Source: Hanleya hanleyi
Taxonomy: Eukaryota > Mollusca > Polyplacophora > Lepidopleurida > Hanleyidae
NCBI GenBank assembly: GCA_036873755.1
Contig: JAVTVY010037335.1
Span: forward strand, 106,320-170,319
Length of the DNA: 64,000 bases
Direction: 5' to 3'
Made by a program: the position numbers and the translations under genes. This document shows, one piece after another, positions 10,931-22,800 of the stretch. Below the pieces are notes generated by a model, which was not told the DNA's origin, did not search any database, and saw only the letters and a list, made by a program, of their open reading frames with translations. The stretch's first letter is position 1. Each line of letters starts with the position of its first letter.

Positions 10931-12900
10931 AACGACTCTGCGCTTTCTCTACTACTGATGACGTCACAGTCACGTGGGCATCAATCGAGTTATATTCTAA
11001 AGCATGATAGCTTCAATACAAGTCCATGCACGCTATATTTGGATAAGATATGGCCCTAGATCACCCAAACAAGCTCCTGTGCACCCCCAAACTGTCGGCT
11101 TTCTCTACTACTCCTCGACAGCTCGTGGGCACCATTACGTCATTTCCAGTCCATACCACATCAGGCATAGTCTGCACATCGAAAGCTTCAAGACGACACT
11201 CTGCATCCTTTTCGAGCAAGGATGACCACCTAAATCGCACTTACACACTCCTGTGCACCCCTGAACTGAATGTCATCTTTCTCTACTACTCGACTGCGCG
11301 CATGCGCACCATGACATCATTTCCAGTCGTAGTCTACTCTACGAGCGCTTCAATAGGACACCCGGCACGGCCCATTAAAGCAAGGATGGTCCCTAGATCG
11401 CACAAACACACGCCTGCGCTCCCCCAAAATGCCATCTTTCTCTAATACCCCTCAACTGCTCAACTGTGCATAGGTACGGCGTATAGCGTTGGGCACACCG
11501 GTTCTGAGTGAATCTCGTCAGATCACCGAAGTTAAAGCAACGTTGAGCTCGGTCAATACTTGGGTGGGTGACCGGGTGCTGTACTGGCTGGGCTGATCAG
11601 TGTCCAGGATAATAGGAACTGTGGACACACTCGTGTTCTGGCACATGTAGACACCGTCGTGATATGACTGAAACAATGTTGAAAACGACGTTAAATCCTA
11701 CCCACTCACAAACTCAACTGTGCATGGGCACCAAGACGTTACTTCCGGTCAACACCGCCCCAGGCGTAGTCTGCATGCAGAGGGCTTCAAGACGCGAAAG
11801 CCATATTTGGATGTAGGATGGCCCCTAAATCGCCCAAATACGTCTGCGCACACCTACGATGCCATTTTTCTCTACTACGCCTAGGCCTCGACTGCTCACT
11901 ATGGGTGCATTCCACACCTAAATGATGTGCGGCTAAAAACAGGCATGGGTTCGGAACATCGGCCATGAATAGATGTAAAATCTTTAACAAAAACCCTGTA
12001 AAAGTATATATTTTCTAAATGGGCACACTCGTGCCATTATTTCAGGAGACTTGTGAGCTATTGAAATTGAAAAGGAAAGACGTCCAATCCTCCTTAAACC
12101 TTCTTCAAATTTTCTAAAAAAACTCCATAAAATATATGAAAATGTGTCAAATTCTCCCCGCAACCCAGAGAAAACGTATGAAACGATTTTCTTCTTATGT
12201 ATGTTAAAGTGTTTCTCGTCCAAAGGACAATTTAAAATGGCGAAAAAACAGGGGGTCGACCTACTCGTTTTTTGTAAAATTTTATCGCCATAAAGGAATC
12301 ATCTTTTTCGCTTCCCGAAAAAGTGCGGATTTTGGCCCGACAGATATTCAATTCCGGACACGATTAACTCTGTAGTGGCGAGTGGGTGCGATCAACAAGC
12401 AATTGTTATAACCTCGTTTGGAGAAATGGTTACGTCCAGCAGGATGATACTATAGATATCAGTTAGTAGAAAGGTAAGAAGAATTACCATGCTGTCAAAA
12501 ACAGGCCACCTGCCTTATTATGAAATTAGGGCGGAGCCATTTGTGCGAAACCGTGGCCTAGTGTGGCCTATGACGTCATTTCCAGTCAAAATCACCCAGT
12601 CGTAGTTTACACTCCGCACGCCGCGGGCCCATTTAGACCAAGGATGGTCCCTATCTCACCTAAACACGGCTGCGTATCCCAAATTCCCACTTTTTCTAAT
12701 ACTCCTCGGCTGTGCATGTGCACCATGACGTCACTTCCAGTCAATACCAGCCAGTACATGCCGAGGGCTTCAAGACGAGACCCCATTTTTTCCCGAAAAA
12801 TCCGAGTTTTACATCCACTTCATCAATCACGTGACGGAGAGTGACCTCGCACCGGAAGTGACCTTATGACCCGGAAGTGACCTCGACCGGACGTGACGCC
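10930..12900. repeat. Diverged tandem array of ~165-175 bp units, interrupted by a SINE
   Basis: Recurrent landmarks: GATGGTCCCTAGATCGC.., CCCAAA, TTTCTCTACTACTC, GCATGCGCACC, ATGACGTCATTTCCAGTC, GTAGTCTGCA and GAGGGCTTCAAGACG. They occur near 11050, 11220, 11390, 11730-11830 and 12560-12780. The right end (~12830-12900) carries the CACGTGAC and GGAAGTGACCT boxes also seen in the foldback arms. The complement of the same unit is at ~7040-7215, so this array belongs to the same repeat complex in opposite orientation. Confidence 0.6.
11478..11715 (+). mobile_element. 5S rRNA-derived SINE
   Basis: The head (11478-~11588) is recognisably 5S rRNA-like: GAATCTCGTCAGATCACCGA, then AGTTAAAGCAACGTTGAGC, then the C-box-like TACTTGGGTGGGTGACCG. 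The tail contains GATATGACTGAAACAATG and GAAAACGACGTTAAATCC, a tail domain common to metazoan SINEs. The internal 5S promoter is partly preserved, which would support polymerase III transcription. It sits within the ~170-bp array, so it inserted after the array formed. Confidence 0.8.
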
Positions 12901-14055
12901 ACTCATCTCAATTTACCCACCGCAACAATCATAAGAGATTTCACGTTTTACTACTACATTCGACTGCATCCCCTTGAAAAATCCATTTTATTTCTTGAAT
13001 TCTCCACGGTCAAATTATCAGATTGTTTCTGAAATGTAGTTATCGCCAAATAGTTTAAAATTCAGGGGTCAGCTTAGATTCGTCAGTGTGCTTCTTCTTG
13101 CCCCCTCCCCCCACTCCTCCCGTGAAAAAGGGGTTCCGACTGGACGGATAGGGGAGATAACCCACTTTTATTACACTAGGGGGCGTTCAAATATGTCGTC
13201 TGCTATGTGCGCGTAGTGATGGACAAGATATTGCTCTTTTGATCTTTTTATCAAATAAGCTGAAATACTCCGGTATTTCCAAATGGGTTACTTTTACGCC
13301 TGACGTATAGAGTATTCATTGGAAGGCATGTATTTCATGGGAGAATCACTAACTTCAATGTGTTTGATACAATGTGGGGAAACAAACATGGTGACCAGAT
13401 TCGACGTCGTTGTTGTCATTGTTGTTGACGATGTTTAGAAGCTTTTTCGATCCAATCCAAAGATTTAGACTCACTGTACGGCATAGCTATAATTAAGATC
13501 TTACAAACAGCCCAAACACCAAATATATGATTCTCAAAATTTAGAAACTGTGTTCACTTCAGAAGTTCAGTTCAATTCCCTATAGACATTACAACAACAG
13601 ACCTCTCAAGTTATAATTTTGCCAAGGCGTGAGATTTGAGTATATCCGCCCAGGAGATATACGAACCCCCAACAAATACGAATTTCTAGGCGTCATTTCA
13701 TACAATTTTTCGGATTTTCTTTTCATATATTAACAGCCTACTTTTATATATTTCACACTTCACGGAGACTATAAATGGATAAGCTTACTTTATAACCAAG
13801 TCTAGGAAAATTTTGAAATTACCGACTCCTTTTTCTGCAAACTGCAGCAATTTTGAATGATTCTTGGTTACTTTAGAAAGAATTTCATGAAAATGCCCAG
13901 ATGCGTGAGATTTGGGTATAGCTGCATGAGAGCGTGAGACAGATATCAAATGCGTGAGTCTCGAGACGCCAACTGCGTATGCAACAAGCCTTTTTCTCGA
14001 AGCCCAGACAAAATTTTCAGCCAATCCAGTTTGTCAGGGGCAACCTGTCACTGAT
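12900..14055. other. No recognisable gene
   Basis: AT-rich sequence with short open frames only. No splice-bounded coding block or repeat structure stood out. Confidence 0.4.
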
Positions 14056-14587
14056 ACAGTCACGTCGCCAGTTCCGATCCAGTGTCAGTTCCGACCCACT
14101 TTCCAAAACATTGGTTCTTCTCACAACCAAGATCACGCAAAATCTTAAAACATTTGGTGCATTCGAACAAGTTGATCAATCTTCCAATCATGGTTAAATT
14201 ATATTATGCATTCATTGGTTTTGTTAGGAGATAGCCTTACAGACCCACTTCATACACATGACTATGTCGGTCTGAGTACAAACACCATGATCCGCCATCA
14301 TGAAAAAACAATGTCGTCTGCTGGCACTTTCGATCAGAGTGTTGGTGTTTTGTTTCTCACATATATTTATCATATGTTACTACTTATCTGTCATAAATGT
14401 ATTCACTCTAATGTCACTCTAAAGGCTACCTGCCCCATCGATGACAACAAATTGATGGAGCCAGTTCCGAACCACCATAATCCATGGATGACCAAGCTGG
14501 ATCATACCATGCCCTGAAAAGGTCTTGCAAACGCATCGTTCAGTATGTAAATTCGTAACTTGCATACTGATTTGCATTGCTTAGGAG

Positions 14588-14731
14588 TTAATGACCGCCT
14601 TAGTGAATATTATCGTGTAATAATTTTTCGATGTTTAGTTTTAGACCGTCAATCAAAAAACTGATTGATGAGGTCTAAAACTAAACATCGAAAAATTATT
14701 ACACCATAATTCACTAAGAAGGTCATTAAGT
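14588..14731. repeat. Long palindrome (about 60-bp arms, 24-bp loop)
   Basis: The left arm (14588-14647) runs GTTAATGACC...TGTAATAATTTTTCGATG...TTTTAGACC. The right arm (~14672-14731) is its near-perfect complement, GGTCTAAAACTAAACATCG...GGTCATTAA. The loop itself contains the small stem TCAATCA/TGATTGA. It would fold into a cruciform, or an RNA hairpin if transcribed. Confidence 0.85.
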
Positions 14732-15670
14732 CCATTCTAACATGCACAATGATAAATATTTCCTCACTTCATAAGCGGAAAGGCAAATTTTCTGCAAACT
14801 TGTCCCGTTTTGATGCGTGAATTTCGTGACTGGTTTGCAGGTCAGTCTCGCGTGTGCTGTCCGTTCACGTGCTGCAGCTGTGTGAACTCCGCCCACTGCG
14901 CAGTGAAGGAACCAATCGTCGCTCAGCTTTGTGGCACTGCGTCACAAGAATGAGACGTCACCAGTTTGGCACGTGAATGTAACAGATCACAACAAACAAA
15001 TGAAGATTATCGTGTGATAATGTCCGTATGTTTTGAGGTCTGGACCAATCAGCGCATGGCTATAACGTGGAGCATGTTAGAATTTTCTTTAATCTACTAT
15101 GCAGAGGTAGAATAAATAAAACTATCAGTGAATTAACATTTTCTCCAGTTAGTATATGCTCATAACTTGTCATCAGACTGAGAGATATATTTTAGTTTCC
15201 AACCTATCTTGCCAATATGATCAGCTGGACCATGTCACTATCACCGTCCAACCCGCATTTTTGGTGCCAAATGTACATTTCTGATATGAAGACATGAAAA
15301 ACAAAATATACAACTAGGATCCTAGTTTAGGGAAAAGTGATCATGTTTGTATATATCCGGGTCAAAGGTCAATGCCAAAACGAGGCTGGATCGGAACTGG
15401 CGACCGTGGGTCAGAACTGACACCTCTCATTAAGAAATATAATCTTATATTCCCTACAGTTGAGTTCATCACCAGCTAAGTTTCTTTGGAAATAAATTCT
15501 ATAGACAATTGTACTGCGATCCTGATATTGATTTTGCCAATCAAACCATTAATTTCCTTTTGAAACAGGTGAAAATTTCACTTTGGTGGGTCGGAACTGG
15601 CGACATGACTGTCCACACTTCAAAGACATGTTTCCTGAATAGACTGCATTCACTGCACTTGATGCAAAGG

Positions 15671-16230
15671 CTTTGGTTTACTAGCTCCGGTGGCGGGAGC
15701 CTTTCTCTATACTGCATGCGAAAAAGGCCCCAGCGCAAAGCCATTCACCAGCAGTAGTTGTTGAAAAATTGCTGGATGGTTAATATTTTCCAAAGCTGGT
15801 AGTCACAAACAATAAAATAATTCGATTTTGTATGATCTTATCTTGATATTCATCTCTTGTTCATCAGAAACTGTCCAGTTTTAGCCTCATGGCAGACTGA
15901 ATTTCAGAGTGACTACTTCCGTTTTGAACTGCTCATAATGGTGCAGCATACAGATTACGCCCCACAACAACAGGCTACAGCAGGTTTCTGTTGACGAGTT
16001 TCGGTCCCCCGTGAAGCTGAAACTTGACAGTTTCTGATAAACAAGAGAATCAAGGCAAGATCATACAGAATCAAACTATTTTATTGTTTGTGACTAACAG
16101 CTTCGAAAAATATTAGCCGTCCAGCATGTTTTCAACAACTGTGTCTGGTGAATGGCTTGTCGCCGTGGCCTTGTTCGCACGCAGTATAGAAAAAAGCCCC
16201 AACCGGACTCACCAGAGCTATTGGTAACCA
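15671..16230. repeat. Imperfect long inverted repeat (~210-bp arms, ~140-bp spacer)
   Basis: The left arm (~15671-15890) and the complement of the right arm (~16027-16230) share, in order, GCTTT..CTAGCTC, CATTCACCAG, GTTGTTGAAAA, TTAATATTTT, GTCACAAACAATAAAAT, ATGATCTT and CAGAAACTGTC. No coding potential. Consistent with a foldback MITE or an old inverted duplication. Confidence 0.75.
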
Positions 16231-16299
16231 TCTGATGTCTATATAATGACCAGTATAATGAGTACTCAACCCCAAATACTTTTGGAGAATTTAAACACA

Positions 16300-17075
16300 C
16301 ATTTCATAGCTCTGAAATGTATTTCTGCCGAGTACGCAGAGCTCCAAGCAAAGATTTACAGAAATTGAGGTTTGTTCAGAATGCTGACAGCTTTCTGTCT
16401 GTCTTTTACCACTGATCAAGCCAATAAAATGCATCAGTATACTTAGAAGCCATATAGAAATACTCACAAACCTAAAGCTTGAGCAGATTGTTCAGGTTGA
16501 GATATTGACAAAATCGGCATACATCTTCAGTTCATACATGTATGCATTTGCTCAACATTTCAGCAGCCATCAGTACATAAGAGGTCCAATTACTTTGTGG
16601 CTAATTCTTATTGTATATTTAATCTGTTGGCAGTTTCCTGCATTCAGGTTTCGGGGAAAAAATGAATTAACTGTGATAGGCCTGAAATATAAATCTTCTT
16701 TTGCCTATAAACATTGATAAAGACAGGTTTTGTGGGATACATCAATTTCACAGGGGTCAAAATTAACACCTAGCTGTCTACCAGGTACTTTTTGCATCAG
16801 ACAGGTAGTAAAAAAAGAAAGAAAAAATTCTCAAAAACCTTCAAAATGAACATAAATTAAACTATTTCTGAGCTACTGTCAGTGTCTGATCAGGTCTCCA
16901 TAATTCAGGCAACATAACAAAACACAAGAGTGGAGACAGGCGGAAATCGCCCGAGACACATTTGTTAACATTGTAACTCATTCATATAGCATCATATGGA
17001 TACAGATTTATAACCAGATTAGTAACCTATAAAAAGAAAGAAGCTAATAAATTGTCATGATTGTTTATTTCACAG
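16300..17075. other. Region upstream of the TEX14-like first coding exon
   Basis: No upstream exon or promoter could be identified. The acceptor at 17074-17075 (TATTTCACAG) shows that at least one 5' untranslated exon must lie further upstream. Confidence 0.4.
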
Positions 17076-17098
17076 GCTGAAACACTGTAATCCTAGCG

Positions 17099-19824
17099 AT
17101 GGCAGAACCTACAACAATAGGAAAGATGGATCGATCAGATAAGCTTGGAACAGCTTTACATGATGCTGCAAGGCTTGGGCATACTAAAAATCTCAAGAAG
17201 ATTCTTCAAAAAGGTGAGAATCTCATTCAGTAATACAGTGCATCCTCTAAAAAATTAAACATGAGGGTGAGACTCACAAAACCCGTCGGCTTCCCCCAAG
17301 CAATTGAGAAATATTCGGAGAATGTGCAACATATTATGGATATATTTACTAATCATCCAGAATTGTCTTTTTTAGAGCATATCATTAGTTCTCCAGATAT
17401 AACAGCTACATTCAAGCATATATATAACAAAATCATAGATTATTACACCCAAAAAGGGACATAACTCTGTAAACTATTGACTGAGATGAATAATTTTTTG
17501 TAGCCTTCTAGAATACAAGTAGATAAATAGGTTTCCAAAACTAGCTGTACTGAACACAGCTCTTCAGATATAACTAGTTACATTCAAGCATATCCAAGAT
17601 TATTACTCCTGAAAAGGGGCATAACTCCAAAAAATAAGAGCGGAGACAATGAATTTTTTATAAGCTTCTAGAATACAACTGGATGAATAAGTTTCCAAAA
17701 TTTAGTAGCTGTACCGAACACGGATCTGCAGATATAACTTGTACATTCAACTGTTTATCACAAGATCAGAGATTATTACATCCGAAAAGAGGCATAACTC
17801 CATAAAATATGGGCTGAGATGACTATTTTTTTGGTGAGCTTCTAGAATACAACTAGATAAAAAAGTTTCCCCAAAATTTGGTAGCTGTACCAAACACAGT
17901 TAATTAGATATAACTGGTTACATTCAAGCATATATCACAAAATCAGACATCATTGCACCTCAAAAAGGGGCATAAGTCTGAAAAATAAGGCCTAAGGCAA
18001 CTAATTTTCTGTTGGCTTCTAGAATACAACTATATATCAATGTTATTCATCTATTTAAGCATAATTTTTTATAATCTTAATTTTCATAATTTGGGCACAT
18101 CTTATTTGGGCATATTTTTATAGGCCCAGCCAGCATGAGTGTTGGACAATGTGAGTAAATCTGAAATTTGAAATCGATTTCAAACAGCAATTTCAAAGTA
18201 TTACCCTATTAAAGTATTTGTATGGTGTGAGAAAAAATTTGATCTATTTCCTTGCATAAATTTATCTTATTATATTTGTTAATGTCACTGCAGCATTGTC
18301 ATCTGACAAGTGAGAAGACAACCCAATTGAGTGTGTTCTTTTAAAAGATCATATCATTGCCTTGATGTTTAAATCGATCTGCAGTGCGAGATGCATCATG
18401 GGTGTGAGATGACACAGGCATGCTTTTCAAGCTCTTTTAACATTTGGCCAGCTACATCAGGAATGTCAATATGCAAATGTACTGAAGTTCTTTGAATGCA
18501 CAATTTGTTGATATTGACCAATCACTATTTTACACCCCCAGATTCTAGAGCAAATTATGAACAGCCTATCTAATTTGAATTAAAAGTTAAATACATATTT
18601 GTTCTCAAAATTCAAAGTATCAATTACTGAATACATTTCATCAACTTTCTGCTTCAGTACATTGATCACCCTTCATTTCTATATTTTTGGAGAATCTGAC
18701 AGTGCTCATATTTAGGTATATGTATGGTCTGGTGGAGATATTAAATCAAGATACAAGTACAATCACTAACTATATAACCTGTACTGGTTTCTGGTTACAT
18801 ATATCCATTCTACTTTTTAATTTTACTTTTCAGGAATAAATGTGGATTTTCCAAACAGTTCAGGGCAGTCACCTTTGTTTACTGCTTGCTACTACAATCA
18901 GGTATCATCAGCTTACAGCCTATTGAAACGTGGAGCTAATCCTAATGAGTAAGTAATAAACACTGAAAACTACATAAACAAACACCTCAATCAGAGCATG
19001 ATAGGGTAGGATGGTTAAAATAGAAGATAGAATCAAATAATTCCAGGCACTGATCCTGCTTATACAGATTAAAAATATCGATGACTAAAAATATGTGTCC
19101 AGTTCTCTCAAATTGGGCAGTTTCAGTGCTTGAATTGTGATAAAATACTGAAAGTGTTTTTGTTTTTTTCTGGTCAGTGTGTCAACCTGAACTATGTATG
19201 TAAAAGGTAATTATTTGCAAAATTTTCAGCAAAACTGACAAAGACAAGAGTCACCAATAATCTTGAATTTATCTGTAATATCAGTCTTCTGTTTTTAAAA
19301 AATAACAGGAGTGCTGTAAATCACAGTCTTGAAACTGATTTTCGGGGGTATGATCACTACTCCATTTTAGAAGTGTGATCACTATTCCATGACATGGGGA
19401 GAATTTCATTTGGTGAGAGCAGTTTTTCACACTCCTGAACTGAATTTCAGGAGAGTGATCGTGTGGGAGTGTGATCAGGCCTCAAAAATGAAAAACAACA
19501 GCTGTCCATGAACATGCTTGATTATTATTTCCTGACTGTAGAATTTTTTGATCATACTATTTTTAGGAGATCCTTAGATGGAGCTACACCAGTTCATGCG
19601 GTCTGTTACAGTTGTAATTTGAAGATACTCTGCAAACTCCTGGGTTCTGGAGGAGATTTACGGTTACATGACAACCTAGCAAGAACACCAAGAGACTGGA
19701 TCATGTTACAAAGTGATCCAAAGAAGAAATTAAAAATGATTGAATTTGTGGAAAAGACTAGATACTTTGCAATGAGTGGCAACAGTAAAGAATGGGTCAA
19801 AGGATCATCAAGCTTTATTGACAG
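17099..19824 (+). CDS. TEX14: TEX14-like exons 1-3: ankyrin-repeat region
   Basis: Exon 1 (17099-17213, phase 1) encodes LGTALHDAARLGHTKNLKKI, the first ankyrin helix pair. Exon 2 (18834-18948) encodes GINVDFPNSSGQSPLFTACY and SAYSLLKRGANPNE. Exon 3 (19567-19824) encodes DGATPVHAVCYSCN, KLLGSGGDLRLHDNLARTP and a helical follow-on. Roughly three ankyrin repeats span residues ~15-125. This part is expected to mediate protein binding. Intron 1 holds an old ~150-bp tandem array. Confidence 0.85.
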
Positions 19825-22800
19825 GTATTTGGGAATATGGCATCATTATAAAGAATAGTATCACGGGACATAATTACAGTTGTCACATCAAGGGAGATAA
19901 TTGTAAATGTCACATCAAGGGAGATAATCCAAACCTCAGAGTCTATACTTCAAACAAATAGGTTATTTATTGCACATAATTTGTGTGAATGAAGTAAAAA
20001 GTATATTTTTGTTGACTGTCATGTACAGTTCAAAGGCAGTCTATACTAAATTTTGTTAGTGCTGTTCCAGAAAAAAAATATGTGGGATAGGGGTGGGAGG
20101 GGAGGGAAGGCAATCCTTTTCTTGGGTGGTTGGTAGTTCACATTCTTTCAACTTCTGGATAAACTATATATGGGTGGGTGAGGTCAAAATAATTGACTTC
20201 CCCCATCCGATGTTCTTTTTTCTGGAACAGCCCTTATTGCTGCTGCTGTTGTTTTTTTTCAGAACCTCCGAGCATGCAAATTCTGTGATACGATTTGTGA
20301 GAGATAAAATAAAGGGAGACTCTGGCATTATGTATGCTGGCGAGGTCAAAAGTGTGCAGAGTATGGGATTTGGAAAGGTACGAGTGTCAGTTCCATTTGT
20401 GTTCAGCTTAGTAACTGTCTCATTCACACTGAGTAATGTTACCCTGACACCTCGCTAACTGGCATCAATCCAAACATGTTATAACTTTACTGAATAAAGC
20501 TAACAACGGACATGTAAATGTATAAATATAGTGCTTCTTTGATATACTGTTCCGAGTCATACATGGAATTTTTAATAATACAAACTCTGAGATTCTCAAC
20601 GTAAACTCAATTTAATGCAAGTGATTTTATACTCACTTGATGAAAGGCCCTGGCAAGATGGTTGAAAGCTCATACATTGTTCTTTCATGGAAAAGTTCAG
20701 AGTTTGTAGTATTACATTGCTTCTTGTTTGAGTCACCCAGACTACAATCTACATTGATAATGTGTGTCCTTAGGAGTTTGGATCATCAAAATTAATTTTG
20801 TCTCAAGCAGAAAATCACATGTTGATGTCAAATGGGACACGAACCCACTAGATTTCATGATCGACATGTGTGTGGTAAAATATGTTCTTTAGTATTTGAA
20901 GCAATGTATGATGATGATTTTGGGGACATCATAGTGATAGATGATGCTATGGATAAATAATATAAAAGTTTTATTGGAAGGTTGCAATAGGTGTCATAGA
21001 GCGACCATGTTGGGGTAATCCACAGGCCGGGGGGTATCTTTTGTTTGGCCCTCATTTTCCAGATTAGCAAGAGCCAAACAAGAGAAAATCACTGTGGATT
21101 TGCAACCATCAAATAATGTGCGATGAATAGTGCAAAATCCATGAAATGGGCACCACAGCTGTGCTGTGTTCAGCTAGGTTTCTATATGTAAGATAGATTT
21201 CACTCTTAAACTTCACCCCATTGATGTTATGGTTGTGGACTTGTTTAGGTGTATTTGGACAATGAAACTTGGCATGGCATGATTTCACTAACCCCATTGG
21301 TGGCAGAAAACAGCCTGCGTCATGACAATATCGGATCGACATACAATAACGGCGCCTTTATGGTGATGGAGAGGTATTTATATTTGTCTACGTCCATTTC
21401 ATTCTTGTTGAATCAGTTTATTAATTTGACTATATGTCATACTTTCTCTTTTCATATTCCTTTATTGTGCACAGTTTTCATTTGTCTAAATAAAGGTGCC
21501 AAGAATATCCCTGGGGAGGCATGCAAAACTTGGACCAGGAGATAATGGGAAGTGCTTGTTTCATTGGTCAACTGTTCTAATATCGACAATCAAGAAATAG
21601 GAATCACAGAATCTGATTGGATTGTTTGTATTGTGCAAATCTCCTGCTAGACTCAACTGTAAATATTCCTGGTCAACAAGCGACAGAACATATAATGTAC
21701 TCATGCTGGTTTCCCCTGTTTTCTATCTTGGGAATGCCCAGCATATTCACACGACCAAATTAGTATCGTCTGTTCTCTGTAGTAGAGCAAACCTCCAATG
21801 TGCCCAAACAATGGAGGAATGTTGGTATATGAAAAATATGTCATTTCATGATCACAACCTACAAGAACTGAGATTATGACATTACGATAAATACGTCTGG
21901 GTGTTGCTTTAAACATGGAATTTGCTTTTCCAGTATGACTTGGATCAAAACTGATGTGACAGTGAAGAGACTTCATCGACAGCCTCAAGATGGTGGGCAT
22001 GTGGACTTGCTGATAAACGAAAGTGAATTCATGGGGTAGGACAAAATTTATCTGCACTGATTATCAGTCTGAAATACAAGCTATTTCTTGATACATAAAA
22101 CAGAAAGACATATGTAAAAAATACTTGCTTCTTTGTCTTTTTCTTGCTTCAACATGTTCCAGGTACACCTGGTATGCCTATAATATTACATAATTTATTT
22201 ATCAGAGATTGAAGTCTTCCGGATATATCCGGATTTCCGGATTTTTCAGAATCTCAAAAAACTTCCTGGATTTTCCAATTTTCTGTCTCACCCGACCATG
22301 TTGTTGTTGTTGCTATTTTCGTCGATATCGAATCTCTGATAAACCATTCTAGCAAGTAAAAAATCTTTTGGCTTGGGTTTGAGAATGCCCCAAAAATATG
22401 AATTATGTGATTAAAATTCGAGTTATGTACCTCCTGGGGGGGGTTTAATAAGTTCGAAATAAGCAGTTCCGGAGTGGTCGGCGTTACTATATTTCCAGCA
22501 CAGTGCGATCTCCCTGCAGAGTGGTGTTTGCCAAAATAGACTCAGTTTGTATACAGCTCTGCAGTTAAGTACATCAGAGAATGCTGATTCCCGGCAGCTC
22601 TGTTTGCAGTCTGAGTAGCTGAGGGCGTGTAGTTCTCGTCAGTGTCTTGAATGTAACGGAAAGCAGTACGTTACCTCATGTTCATTGACGCCAGCTTTCA
22701 AAGTGAAGTTTGTTTTATTCACTGTTGACAATGTCAGACGTATTTATGTCAAGTTGTTGACATGATGACTGACCTCAAGGACTTTGAAACTGGAGTCAAA

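Noticed and set aside
11478..11600. A functional 5S rRNA gene
   Set aside because: Too many substitutions and fused to a SINE tail; it is a SINE head, not a ribosomal gene.
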